Assembly: GCA_021186555.1 (NCBI GenBank)
Contig: JAJKFL010000003.1
Coordinates: forward strand, 35,266,908 to 35,330,907
DNA from: Reticulitermes speratus
Taxonomy: Eukaryota; Arthropoda; Insecta; Blattodea; Rhinotermitidae
DNA: 64,000 bases
Reading direction: 5' to 3'
Shown: one piece after another, positions 11,966-22,892 of the stretch
Position numbering within the stretch: position 1 is the stretch's first letter
How the letters are laid out: the number at the start of each line of letters is the position of its first letter
Program-made: the position numbers and the translations under genes
The notes under the pieces: model-generated
What the model saw: the letters and a program-made list of their open reading frames with translations, nothing else
Database searches by the model: none
Told to the model about the DNA's origin: nothing

Positions 11966-12787
11966 ATGCAACTGTATTTAGTTCTAAGTTTTACTGACTG
12001 CTTACTGACTCTAACTGTAAAAGACGTCATCTAGTTAATGACATCACCTCCTCACTGAGGCCGAGAACGAAAATTAGGCTACGGTTGATTTTTTGATAAT
12101 GATAATGAATATTCTGGGATTATTCAAGAGTATTATTTCAACTGCAGAAACTGTACAGCATTAGATATCTTAAAGAATTCAAACAAAGAATTGAAGAGGA
12201 TGCGTATTGTAGCGGCTCTGTCTTATTTTAAGGTTCTACCAAATCGTCTTTGACAGGGATTTATACATTAGACTTCCAAATACGGAACGTAAGTGCTAAC
12301 ACCAAAACCCGATGTACAGTACACTCAAACCGTTATGCACAACTTGCTGCTTTCTGATGCAGGGAAAGTAGACTGAAAAATAAATTATTACATTGCATGG
12401 AGAATTTTTTTGATCAGATCGCTGCTCCTCCCATCGTATTAATGTTTCACCACTAGTGACGTGTAGCATGCATCCAAATGTAACGGATCGCTCTCACTTT
12501 TCTAGATATAAGGATAAGATATAAAGAGAACATGCCTTTTAAAATGATAGGTCGCACGACCCAGACCAATCGTTCATTTTAAATATTTCTTTTTACAAAA
12601 TGAAAATAAATCCTGTTAGATGGCTTAGTAACTCAGTAAATGCTGTGAAGTGAAACTTGCTCTAATTGTCGAAGAAGTATGTATTGATTTTCTCATGTAC
12701 GAAGCTGTGTTGAACTGATTCAACTCAGCCGAACCCAAAATTATTTTTCATTCAGGTATTTCCTAACACTGCTTTACTTGAGATCTT

Positions 12788-12932
12788 TCTTTTGTGTTTT
12801 TACGCAGGGTATGTTGGTAGTTGTTTACCGACTTTCGGGGCAGCCTATTGGTACCATCTCAAACGGTAAATAGGCTGTCTCAAAACGTCGGTAATCGACT
12901 ACCAACATCCGCTACGTAACAACCCAGAAAAG
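12788..12932. mobile_element. Large foldback MITE
   Basis: Inverted arms of roughly 62 bp (12788-12849 and about 12869-12932) around a 20-bp centre. The inner about 43 bp ('atgttggtagt', 'ttaccgac', 'cagcctatt' and their complements) are the best preserved. The outer arm end carries the degenerate 'cttctgggttgttacg' motif of the dispersed foldback family. It is non-coding and would form a long hairpin as RNA or single-stranded DNA. Confidence 0.75.
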
Positions 12933-13113
12933 CGAAGACCCCATCTACACCGCGGTGGAAGCTTGAAATTTCGTTACTGTTCTTCTCAGTACCGCTAGGA
13001 AAATCGTTGTTTTTATTATATTATTCTAAGTCCGCTAATATGGAGTTTACAGATAATTACAATAACCAACAAATGCATATAAATCGACTGAAAATCATAC
13101 GTCACTTATAAAG

Positions 13114-13153
13114 TTCCTACAAGTTTCAGCGCCGAGGCGCCACCTTCAGGGAA
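13114..13153 (-). ncRNA. Hammerhead-ribozyme-like motif
   Basis: Minus strand: UUCC, then CUGAAGG, a GC-rich hairpin (helix II, GGCGC / GCGCU), GAAA, a tiny helix III (ACUUGU) ending in A as a possible cleavage base, then GGAA pairing with UUCC (helix I). The layout is that of short type I hammerheads known from Penelope-like retroelements. The consensus CUGANGA is altered at its last base (A to G), so this copy may be inactive. Confidence 0.5.
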
Positions 13154-13319
13154 TCCAAAACACAAAGGCGTGCAAATACCAACACAACGGGGTATATAAT
13201 GAGTATAAGTAGCACAATGTCATTAAAAGATTTTACAGTTGAAGCAGGTCTTATTTACAAACATCGCTTCTTTAAATGCTATCATGATTTGTGGCTAAGG
13301 AGTAGGCAGAAAGTGGGCC

Positions 13320-13362
13320 TTTTTAAGGGGTCCGTAGTCCCACAAGTTTAAAAAACACAGTT
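13320..13362 (-). mobile_element. hAT-type end, remnant
   Basis: Read on the minus strand it begins CTGTGTTTTTTAAACTTGTG and runs into 'ggactacggacccc', parallel to the 1526 end. It is isolated; no matching partner end was found nearby. Confidence 0.4.
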
Positions 13363-13379
13363 CTAGAGAATGTTTCTTT

Positions 13380-14400
13380 CCAAAGCATGTTAATGAAAAA
13401 TTGTGCTGGAAGTACCTAGTGCCGGAGCTGACCGATAGCTGGCAGCATCAACAATTCCCTTGGAACCAAACCGCTCAGCGCTGCACAGTCAATGTATACA
13501 TCACTTAAGACAGAATTTCACTATTAGAAGTGATGAAGGAAACAAAGAATAAAATTACAGCAAATGGCCAGGCAATCAACTAAGATGTTATTCTAATTGC
13601 GTTTGCAATGTGTATGAAATGAAACATGTATTTTCCCACTAACTTTACTTTAAGGTGTATTGTCTCCTATTATTAGCCTATTTCCTGCTTTTTGTGTATT
13701 CATAAGAACAAGCAAACACTTCAACTAATGATATGTTATATCCGGTAATGACTATTTTCTGTACTGAGAGACAAAGTAAAAACAATGGAACCTATTTTCA
13801 GAGAAAAAAATACGACGTAATATCCTATATGCAGCAACACTCCTAAGGCCATATTTTGTTATCTAATTTCTTTGATTCAAGCCCGAATAATGACTATGAA
13901 GCATTATTCGTGATATTTTGCTTAATTCCATGCATTGTAAGGTCTCGAAATTAGTGCAGCCAATTTAGTATGTCAATATATATACGACTATTACTTCCAT
14001 TCAATACAAGAAATGATATTCTAGCAGTTTATGAAAAGGGAGTATAATGAAAATTTCTTAAATTAGCAATTACAAAATCAGAAATGCACACCATAAAGTG
14101 GCATGTCTAAACCAAAATACACATGTTCATTTTTCTCCAATCTCCAAATACGTGGTCCCTCGTACATTTAAATATTATCTTAAGCATCCCCATTCCAAGC
14201 GCATTCATGCTATATTATTTTAAATCCAAAAGAAAGTTTCACAAACAAATACAACAATAAATAAATTACAAATAAAGAATTCAAAGGTTTTTAAATGTGC
14301 CAAATATCTTTAAAGGAGAGAATTGTTGTGTAGTGCTGAATAATATCAACATAAAAAAAGAACTTTAAATTAGACTACAATAAAACACATTACTCAGCTA
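13380..14400. other. No recognised feature
   Basis: AT-rich with no coding or repeat signal that I can support. Confidence 0.45.
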
Positions 14401-14409
14401 TGAATAAGT

Positions 14410-14630
14410 AACAGGAGGTAATGTTGTGCCCGTGCTTATTAAACACCATGCCATAAAGGTATATGAGTGTAGACGTTATATCTGCACGCGTTCTTAATCT
14501 CAGCAAGGCATCCTGGCCGCTGTAACTGCGGGGGAATGTACATTCAGTACCCATCGAATAGCAGGCTGAGTGCAGCCTCTCTGGACACTTTGGAGTGAAG
14601 AAAAGTGCCGATAAAATTTCCATAAAGAAT
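14410..14630 (-). mobile_element. SINE fragment, 17589 family
   Basis: On the minus strand the order 'gtccagagaggctgcactcag', 'gatgggtactgaatgtaca' and 'ctttatggcatggtg' follows the body of the 10357 and 17589 copies. The tRNA head is missing or unrecognisable. It closely resembles the small piece at 51896-51970, so both may belong to one subfamily. Confidence 0.6.
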
Positions 14631-14639
14631 TAATTTATA

Positions 14640-15500
14640 ACCTGTACACACAGCAAAGAATTTTCCCGATCCATAAAAGACGGAAAATTTCTTCAGTAGC
14701 AAAGCAGCGTTCATATTTTCAAAAAGGCCTTAAGCCTTTTTAGTCAAACTCATAAAACGTTTCAGCATTTGCTTATCTGTTATGTGTGGAAGAGAAAATG
14801 AAGATTTCACTGTAAAAAACTACAACTTTACATAGAAATTGTTATTGCAAAAACAAACTTACTAGATTTAGTTTTAGACACTGAACTCAGTTATTGCTTT
14901 AAAACTGAAGATTGAATTTAATTAAATGTAAGGCTCAGTCTACTTCATCACTTAATGATACGAAACAGAAGTAAACACAGGAACACTATCAACACTGGAA
15001 AATATGTTAATAGGCAGCTAGAAATTATCAGAGATTACAGTTTTTAAGTAGTTAACAGATTTTACATCTCACCATGTTTGTCATATGGTGTAACATTATA
15101 GGGACAAGCACTTTTCACCCTAATAAACTGTTTGGCAGCAAATCCCATAAGATTTCAAATTATGAGCTTATTCTCTTTCAGAGTCCACGTAAGTAAGCAA
15201 ATAAATGTCTCACTAACACCACGGAGCAGAGTCATTCATAAGAAGCTGATAGTCGCTCAGTTGATAAATTGTTCGACTGCTATTAAATTAATTACCGGGT
15301 ACATAACCGTTGGCCACTGGAACCTATCCTGAGCCAGTTGAAGTGAATCTATAGTCTCATTATATATCTTAAAGAACCGTATTAATATCATTCTTCGATC
15401 CGTACACATGTCTCGGAGGTAACACTTTCCTTCAGACTATACAGTAATAACTGTACGGATCCTCCGCAAAGATACGAGAAAATACAGGTCCAGTTGTGAT
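14640..15500. other. No recognised feature
   Basis: AT-rich; nothing supportable. Confidence 0.45.
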
Positions 15501-15507
15501 TTCGATA

Positions 15508-15540
15508 ATATATATATATAATGTGTGTGTGTGTGTGTAT
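15508..15540. repeat. Compound (TA)n(TG)n microsatellite
   Basis: About six TA units followed directly by about nine TG units, an alternating purine-pyrimidine tract. Confidence 0.9.
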
Positions 15541-15627
15541 GACAGAGATAGAGAAAACGAGAGCAACAACACGGCAGTATGAAAACTAGGTGAAGACATA
15601 CAGAAACTGTTCCAACAGCAGTCATTT

Positions 15628-15723
15628 GTCGAATATTAACACCTACATGTGGCCTTATTATACAACAATTTGATGGTCGAATATTAACAACTACATGTGG
15701 CCTTATTATACAACAATTTGATA
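15628..15723. repeat. 48-bp tandem duplication
   Basis: Two adjacent copies, 15628-15675 and 15676-15723, each starting GTCGAATATTAACA and ending 'acaacaatttgat', differing at only about one or two positions. The near identity indicates a recent duplication. Confidence 0.9.
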
Positions 15724-15902
15724 CTGAATTAGCGTAATACAAATGAATTTTTCCTAAATTTAATGTATTACAAAGTGTAATAAAATTAATATATTCCTTG
15801 CATAATTATCAAATAAAGCTATACGCTTAAGTAAATATTCCTTGCATGAGTGACTGCCCTCTATAAAATAATTTATTTTAAGAATAAATCATTACAATTA
15901 CC

Positions 15903-16352
15903 TGCAGCTATTTCTTTCAGTAATGATTACGATTTAAAGAATATATCTTTCCAGTAGTGAAGAGCACTGTCTGCAACAATTTATTTAAAGGGGAGGTATT
16001 ATTCATTTGCTGCAGCAGTTCCCTTTAAAACTCACTGTTTATTATTTTGCATCAACTCTTTAATGAATAACTACTTTTCATTGCTACAACAATGGTTCCT
16101 ATTAATCAATATTTACTCTCATGCACAACGATGCCTTTCAGAAGTGACTATTTAATTTTGTTCCAACAGTTTCTTTAAATAATGCCCATTTAAAATTTTC
16201 TGTAACAATTCTCCATGAGTGGCTACTTAATGGTTATCTGCAACAATTCCTTTTAGGAGTGAGCATTTGCCAATAATCGCAACAGATAATTTCACAAGTA
16301 GTTAGAGTTTTGTGTGCGACAATTTATTAAACATAGGTCTAGTAGTTAGGCT
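15903..16352. repeat. Degenerate minisatellite, period 38-40 bp
   Basis: A 'tgcaacaatt'-like anchor recurs at 15972, 16010, 16048, 16082, 16122, 16161, 16201, 16239, 16277 and 16315. Spacings are 38, 38, 34, 40, 39, 40, 38, 38 and 38 bp; an earlier anchor at 15903 lies about two periods upstream. Between anchors the sequence tends to 'cctttaaggagtgactattt'. Units have diverged so far that the array is not obvious by eye. It is non-coding. Confidence 0.7.
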
Positions 16353-16359
16353 GTCTCTT

Positions 16360-17570
16360 TTTATTTTTATAATTAAAACTTAACAGCCAGAGAGGGGCTT
16401 CGCAGCACGGCGATGTATATATTTAATCCACTGATCGACCAGTAATGTAAAAGCACGCTCTAATATTATTAAGCAACAAAGTGCACGTAAAGCTCTCCAG
16501 TAATCTGCAGCGCCTTCCTCCTCTATTTACCCTAATGGCTTCCTATAAAAGCCTCTTTCCTATCTAATGCTTATGTCACGTGTTGCTAGCCAATAATATT
16601 ACAGAGAAACAAGAATCAGGGTCTCGTCATGCTTTGCGGCGTTGGTCTAAATGAGACTTTAACAACCGGAGGTTTTTTAGAGGAAAATAATACTTCCCTT
16701 CTCTTTTCCCACATGACTCCCACTTCTGAACTCTTCATTGGAGCCCGAGGGGGTATTCAGGACTGTAAAACTCTTCCTCTTGTGAGACAAAAATTTCTCT
16801 CATGATAGAATATGTCAACTTAATGGGTCAGAGTCACACACGACACTGTGATGAGTGGAGGAAAGAGCCAAGAAGCACTCTTAACTGTTAGGACGCAGGC
16901 ATTCAATTAATGCCAACATTTTACCTGATAATTTAGGAAACTGTGTGGTATATATATGTTCATTCTAAACTTTTGAAAATGACAATATATTTAATACGAA
17001 TCTATGAATAGCAGAATCTCAGACTCCTTCCTATTATTATAAAACTGTCTCTTCTTTCACTTTAGTTAACTTCATTCTAAGTTTTCATCAAATGGGCTAC
17101 AGACTTTTTTCTACACTGAGCCACTTTAATAAAATCAACGTCCTCATTTCTTCATTATTGTAGAAACAATTTAATAATACCCTCCATGTATATTTATTTC
17201 TTCAATGTCGTTTCCTCTCTTCATACTTTTCGACCAAAGAGCTTTGTTAATTTCTAATCAAAAAGCGTATTACATATGTGTGCCTCGAAGTTATAATTAT
17301 GACATTTGACAAAGAAGACGAATTATAAAAATTTTCATTATGTAAATTTCTCTATCCGGGTGTAATATATGTCACAGCACAACGTTCTTAACAGCAATTA
17401 ATAACATTCCTTTTTTAACAGCCCTTAAGTTAATTTAAAAATTAATACATCATCAATGCTAAAATAAACTACTAAAGTTTATATTTAAAATGCGGGTATT
17501 TAATAATGTCACATGAAAATATCAGAAACTCGTCAGGTTTTTAAAACAAAGCAGTGTAAAGTAAATTTAC
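16360..17570. other. No recognised feature
   Basis: AT-rich. A TATAAAAG at about 16548 lies inside a short inverted repeat (ggctt...aagcc) and has no other promoter context. Confidence 0.4.
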
Positions 17571-17588
17571 AATGTTCAAGGTCAACAT

Positions 17589-17876
17589 GGGGCGGGATAA
17601 TGTAGTCGATATAGCGACTCGCTATGGGCTGAAAGGTTAGGGGATCGCATCCCGGGGGGGGGGGGGGAGAATTTTCCGCACCCGTCCAGACAGCCCTTGG
17701 GCCCGTCCAGCCTCCTGTGCAATGGGTACCGGGTCTCGTCTCCGGGGGTAAAGTGGCAGGGGCGTGGTGTTGACTACCTTCCCCAAACAGCGCGGATGTT
17801 AAAGAAAGAGTAGAGCTATACTTCTACTCCCCTTCTGAGCCTTAATGGCTTGTGCTAGGTTGAACTTTACCTTAAC
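17589..17876 (+). mobile_element. tRNA-headed SINE with target duplications
   Basis: The head reads 'gggataatgtagtcgatata' and has a B-box-like GGGATCGCATCCC. It is followed by a 14-G run, 'cgcacccgtccagacagccc', 'gggtaccggg', 'ggtaaagtggcaggggcgtg' and 'gccttaatggcttg'. A perfect 12-bp direct repeat, CAAGGTCAACAT, flanks it (17577-17588 and 17877-17888). At 288 bp it is essentially the same length as the 19731-20019 copy, so this is probably full length. It is the reference copy of the commonest SINE family in the window. Confidence 0.9.
17654..17667. repeat. Poly-G tract in a SINE
   Basis: Fourteen consecutive G just after the SINE B box, expanded relative to other copies. It is a potential G-quadruplex former and assembly hazard. 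Confidence 0.9.
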
Positions 17877-17932
17877 CAAGGTCAACATATTTACTTCCCC
17901 GTATAATTCTAGTACTACATATATTCTGACAC

Positions 17933-18470
17933 TAACTAACTAACTACTTCCATGGAGCAATATCCTGTCAGGTCCTCAGCTTGTCAAGAAATTTCTCGCA
18001 TTTTATGGAAACCGAAGGTTCATTACTGCATTCACAAGCGCCCGCCCCCCGTCCCTATACTGAGCCAGATCGACTCAGCCCAGGCCTCCCATTTCACTTC
18101 CTAAAGATCCATTTTAATATCATCTTTCCATTTACGCCTAGGTCTTCCAAGTGGTCTCTTTCCTTCAGGTCTCCCCATCAAAACTTTATATGCACCTCTC
18201 CTGTCTTCCATACGTGCCATGTACCCCGCCCATCTCATTCTTCTTGAGTTGCTAACACGAATAATATTTGGAAAGGAATACAAATCATAAAGCTCCTCAT
18301 TATGAAGTCTTCTCCACTCCTCTTTATCTCGTCCCTCTTAGGCCCAAAGAGCTTCCTCAGCGTCCTATTCTCAAGCACTTTCAGCATAAATTCCTCCCTC
18401 AATGTGAGGGACCAAGTTTCAGACCCATACAAAACAAGAGGCCAAATTAAATTTCGCTCACATTCTTACA
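17933..18470 (-). mobile_element. LINE 3' end: ORF2 tail and 3' UTR
   Basis: Minus strand, in order: YGSETWSLTLREEFMLKVLE, NRTLRKLFGPKRDE, then (after a frame change) [60 protein letters not shown] and KMDL. The 3' block ends at an (AGTT)n-type tail (plus-strand 'aactaactaac' at 17935). These are conserved C-terminal blocks of animal non-LTR retrotransposon ORF2. The coding tail needs one shift near 18340 and another near 18100. The RT core is missing, so it is a 5'-truncated dead copy. It is the best preserved of at least eight related pieces here. Confidence 0.8.
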
Positions 18471-18710
18471 CTGCCGATATAAGAATGAAACTTGAGTGCA
18501 CGTGTACTTCACATCACTCTCTCGTGTTCCCATACACAGTGCACCTCCGGCTCTAAATGTGCCGCTAATATCATCACACAATCTGGACCTAACCTTTCCC
18601 TGGGACTTATACCACTCCGCAGCGCAACATTTCCCTGAGTAGAGGTAGCAGGAGGCTTTTTGAAATATTACTCGATCACGTCCACATTCAAGATGAACCG
18701 AATTCATCAT
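18447..18710 (-). other. Unassigned 87-codon open frame
   Basis: It is Cys-rich (several isolated Cys and a CC pair) and somewhat more GC-rich than its surroundings, and lies just upstream of the LINE tail on the same strand. It does not resemble the RT segment expected upstream of 'YGSETW', so it is probably not part of that LINE. No promoter or splice context is visible. It may be chance. Confidence 0.12.
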
Positions 18711-18719
18711 TTTGATGTC

Positions 18720-19720
18720 TTTGTTCTATTCGGTCTGAGAAGGGGAAGACACGAAGGGGAGAGACTGCACGGTCAGACATTCTGACCAGTAAGTCGTAAC
18801 AGGCTTGAAGAGAAAGAGAGAACACGAACATTCAAGAAATAAAAATAAAGCAGGATATAAAAAATATGTGAAAGAAAATCTCGTACAGGCCTGTAGCAAT
18901 CCATCACATGCCACACGGGCTGTCTCTGTCCAACAGTTCATTGCTTCGTGCTTACATGTTTGGCAAATTATCCTTTTAGTTGCTGAATAATTCAATGCTG
19001 TTTTGAAGTTGTTATGCGTATATACATTATTGGCTCATGACATTAGTTTAAACACATTAACGTAATTTAAAACTTTATTCTGTATTATTTATTGTTAATT
19101 GTCACTACTTTCCAGTGTTCAGGGTTAGAGCTTCAAAGCGTGAATGATAAGAGAAAGATTAATTGTAAGCATGTGGATGGAAACAGGCGTATCCCCATTT
19201 AAGATGTGATCCCATTGTTTTCCTGGACGGAGTGACAAACCATGGAAGGACCTTTTAGAAGAGACAGTACAAGCACAAAAAACTGGAAAAAAGAAGACAG
19301 CTCTACAATTTGGTACATATTAGACATTCCAATGACACTTAATTACTGAGTAATAAATTTCTGAATTTGTTCAATTTTTTTTAATCACCCTGTGTTTCTT
19401 TCTTATTCAGAGGGAGGGGTAGAAAATGCTTTTAATTAACTCTCCACGTTATTGGGTATTGAAGGTAAACAAAACTAACTTTCCTTTTTATTTACCCGCT
19501 TAAATCTGCCATTTTCTTCGTATAGCCGTGAAATTTATTTTTTTTTATTTTAGAGACGGAAGTGTAAACCACATCGGATGATTTGGAACTGATTACAGCG
19601 ATGTTGATAAGAATTCTCTTGGGATATGCTGCCGTGTAGTCTGTTAAATAATAACTGACGTTTATGAAGCAGTACAATACTTGGAAATACTAGTAACTAC
19701 TTAATTTACCAATCTAAACG
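18720..19720. other. No firm feature; possible element end near 19400
   Basis: Mostly AT-rich. Around 19370-19400 a T-rich run leads into 'aatcaccctgtg', which resembles the outer edge of some transposons, but no partner end was found. Confidence 0.35.
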
Positions 19721-19730
19721 ACATCACTTC

Positions 19731-20019
19731 CAAAAAGGTAAATTTCACCCTATAACCTGCCACGAAGGCACAGAGACGGAGTAGAGATATAGCTCTACTG
19801 TTTCTTTAGCCTCGGCGGTAGAGGGGCTGGGTGGTTAACGCCACGCCCGGGATGCTTTACCCCCGGGAAAAAGACCAGGTACCATTGTGCGGGAAGCTGA
19901 GTGGGCCCCAAGGCCGGTCTGGGTGGGTGCGAAAAATCTCTCCCCCATCGGGATTCGATCCCCGGGCCGTCCAGCCCGTATGGATTCATTATACAGACTA
20001 AGCGATACCGGTCTCTCAA
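19731..20019 (-). mobile_element. SINE of the 17589 family with target duplications
   Basis: Minus strand: a head with B-box-like GGGGATCGAATCCC, then 'ttttcgcacccacccagacc', 'ggtacctggtc', 'ggtaaagcatcccgggcgtg' and an end block 'agagctatatctctactcc'. A 10-bp direct repeat ACATCACTTC lies at 19721-19730 and 20020-20029. At 289 bp it nearly equals the 17589 copy. The two overlapping minus-strand open frames are incidental. Confidence 0.85.
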
Positions 20020-20139
20020 ACATCACTTCGAATTTTTACAATAATTTTAAAAATAAATGATTTAAGAAAAAATAAAAAGTTGGTTTACAAACTTAAGCTG
20101 AGGTAAGAAATATATTTACACAATGAGTTAGTGTTTTAG

Positions 20140-20416
20140 GCTACAACTATAACGTTTGTGACGTGTACAGGTCACTTACGTTCGTATTGTTGAACTAATA
20201 GAAACTGAATGGCTGTGATGGACAAGTAGGTGCTACAACTATAAAGTTTGTGACGTGTACAGGTCACTTAATTTGTATTGTTGAACTAATGGAAACTGAA
20301 TGGCTGTGATGGACCAAGTAGGTGCTACAACTATAAAGTTTGTGACGTGTACAGGTCACTTAATTTCGTATTGTTGAACTAATGGAAACTGAATGGCTGT
20401 GATGGACCAAGTAGGT
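20140..20416. repeat. 92-bp tandem repeat, three copies
   Basis: Copies start at 20140, 20232 and 20324, exactly 92 bp apart, and differ at only a few positions. Each contains GTGACGTGTACAGGTCAC, an imperfect palindrome, near its start. The high identity suggests recent amplification. Confidence 0.92.
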
Positions 20417-20754
20417 GCTCGGTTGGGGATTACAAAATGTATACAGAATTTGCGATGCGAGATATCTTGGGGAAACAGGTAGATGAAACTAGCCCAAGAT
20501 CTTCTGCAATGACAGTTACGAAAATGGTAAGATTATAATGAATCATTAGGAAATTTTAAAAAAGTATTTCTGCTAACTTAAACGTAAGTCCTTCTGAAAA
20601 ACAGATACTCTTTCAGTTAACAAAGAAATACTCCGAATTATATTGAACCCGAAGGAATACTGCAGTGTTACAAGATTCAACCACTGACGATAACAATCAG
20701 TTCACACCATCAAACCACCACATTCCAGTTATTTAAACTAGTTTTTCAATACTT

Positions 20755-20990
20755 CCTGCCATCTATGCCCAGGCCTTCCAAGTGGTCTTTACCTTTCAGG
20801 TACTAAAATCAAATGTTATGAGCAATTTTTACATCCGCTACGTGCGCCACAAGTCCTGCTAACACCATCGCTCTGATCTGATCATTCTAATAATATATTG
20901 TAAAAAGTGGAATTTTTTTAAGATTCTCGTTACGCAGTTTTACACATCTACCAATTATCTCTGCCCCTTGGCTCCAGTTACTCTGCAGAT
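20755..20990 (-). mobile_element. Diverged LINE tail fragment
   Basis: On the plus strand 'gcccaggccttccaagtggt', then 'ttcaggt' and 'cattctaataatatattg' parallel the antisense of the 17933 LINE ('RPLGRPR...' and 'SPNIIR' blocks). Reading frames are lost. Confidence 0.5.
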
Positions 20991-21109
20991 CATTTGTTCC
21001 ACACAGATCGGGAGCTTCTGAACTTTCTTCAGAAACACACCGGAAAATCACGTCCCGAGAGCATAAATGATGTCAGTGTTTTCCCTTTTCTAATATCTAG
21101 TTTTTAGGC

Positions 21110-21660
21110 ACATTCGCAAAATTGCGACAAACGACTGTTAGCTTTGTCATGTCTGTCTGTCTGTCCGGTCGTCCGTCCGTCTGTCCGCATTGAACAACTC
21201 GGCTCCCACTGGACGAATTTTCGCAACATTTGACATTTGATGATTTTTTCGAAAATCTGTCGAGAAAATTAAAATTTCATTGAAATCTGATAAGAATAAA
21301 GGGTAATTTACATGAAGACCTATGTACATTTATGATAATGTCTCCCTGAATTCTTCTTAGAATGGAAATATTTCAGATAAAATGTGTAGAGAAAATAGAG
21401 CACACATTTTATGTTCAATAACTTTTTTCCGAAGAGTGTGCCGTTTATGAGATATGTGGAAAGATATGTTAGCGCCAGGCAGGACCACATGACAATATAA
21501 TACAGCGCATGTGTATTGCATGCTGGATTAATAAGGCTACAGACACACATTCAGAATATGTAATAATGCTTCCTTTTGCATGGCAACAATTGTTAAGCAA
21601 ACGCGCATCAATGTTACGTTTATATATACATTGCATATCTTGTTACGTGAATAAGAATAT
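21110..21660 (+). mobile_element. Interspersed repeat, copy 1 (unclassified)
   Basis: Shares about 500 bp of ordered similarity with 22893-23460. It starts with a 'cgcaaaattgcgacaaacga' region and a 'gtctgtctgtc' run. 'ctcggctcccactgg' and 'aaaatctgtcgagaaaatt' follow, and then 'ttcttcttagaatg' and 'gttaagcaaacgcgc'. A minus-strand fragment is at 51560-51780. There is no open frame, so it is probably non-autonomous. Transposon class unknown. Confidence 0.7.
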
Positions 21661-21815
21661 CATCACCATCATTATCATCACTACCAATAGTTTAAGTGCC
21701 GTTCCAATTTCAACTGGAAATTCTGAATATTTCCTTTATATTAATTCACTCTATAGTTATAATCCTTCAGGGACAGTTTCACCGACTATGAACGCCACGT
21801 GTTTGAAACATTATA

Positions 21816-21837
21816 ATGTTATGTTATGTTATGTTTA
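21816..21837. repeat. (ATGTT)4 microsatellite
   Basis: Four ATGTT units, with a TTTAAT continuation. Confidence 0.85.
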
Positions 21838-21844
21838 ATAATTA

Positions 21845-22880
21845 TTGAAAGACAGGTTGTTACATTAAGGGGTGCTACTACTTACAGATACTTTCTTATG
21901 GCAAAGGTCGTTGCTACAATACCGACCTAAGCATAGGTACCCCTCGACTTCTTCATAATTACGAATTGATCATAAAACAATAGTAGCTGCGAAAATGAGT
22001 AGTTTATACTCCCGTGATGATACTCAGCAATGCAGAATAGTACAACTCAGTCGTCCGTCACTATAATACAAGTTTGAATGATAATATCCCTATAGAGAAA
22101 TCACCGTCAGCGACTACTGTTTGTAATGGTGCTGTACACAGATGCTGCTATACCTTATGAGCGACATAAAACATTGCGGGACTATTTACAGAACTGAAGG
22201 CAGACCGCTACTTGGTAGGTTAACTGCAATGCCGCACGGCACGTTGCTCCTATCACAGCAGTCTGCAGAAGCCGCCGCCAAAGCACGATGCTACAGATGT
22301 TTAACGTGAAATGCTTCTTGCGTCTAGTAAACCCTATAAGCCTCCGCCTTACAATAGAAAGATCAGAGATATTAAATGCGAAAATCTGCGTTTTTCATGG
22401 GCCACACCAGATGCGCACGAATGATTACCCGCTGTTACCTGGCCACTTGTCTTAAAAACTTAATAAACCACAGGTGATTATTTATAATTTACAGCACTGT
22501 CAATAATCCATGACTTACAACACAAAGATAAAGCAAAGTAGGCAAGTAAGCCGTGATTAAACTGGATATATTTCGAAGAAGTCAAATGAAAGCATTAAAA
22601 ATCAGAAATTCAAATATAGGAAGCAATAATAAATCAGTGTGTAGTTAGAGAAATAGCAAAGGCTAGATACCTTTAAAGTGACGATACACGGAGTCTAGAA
22701 GTATTAAGTCACTGTACTGGTAAGAAACGTTTTCTTATATTTTGAGGTATGTAAACTTAGACAGAAGCCACAATTACGCTATTTACGTCTAAAGCAGACC
22801 TCTTATTGGGGGTTAAATTTAATTAAATCTGTTGCTGTTTTAGTTCTCCTAACCGAAACAAAAGCATGATAAGGTAATAA
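21845..22880. other. No recognised feature
   Basis: Somewhat less AT-rich stretch around 22180-22330, without an open frame or repeat match that I can support. Confidence 0.4.
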
Positions 22881-22892
22881 GGCAGCCTTTAT

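Noticed and set aside
16540-16560. TATAAAAG promoter near 16548
   Set aside because: It lies in a short inverted repeat with no initiator, ATG or donor downstream.
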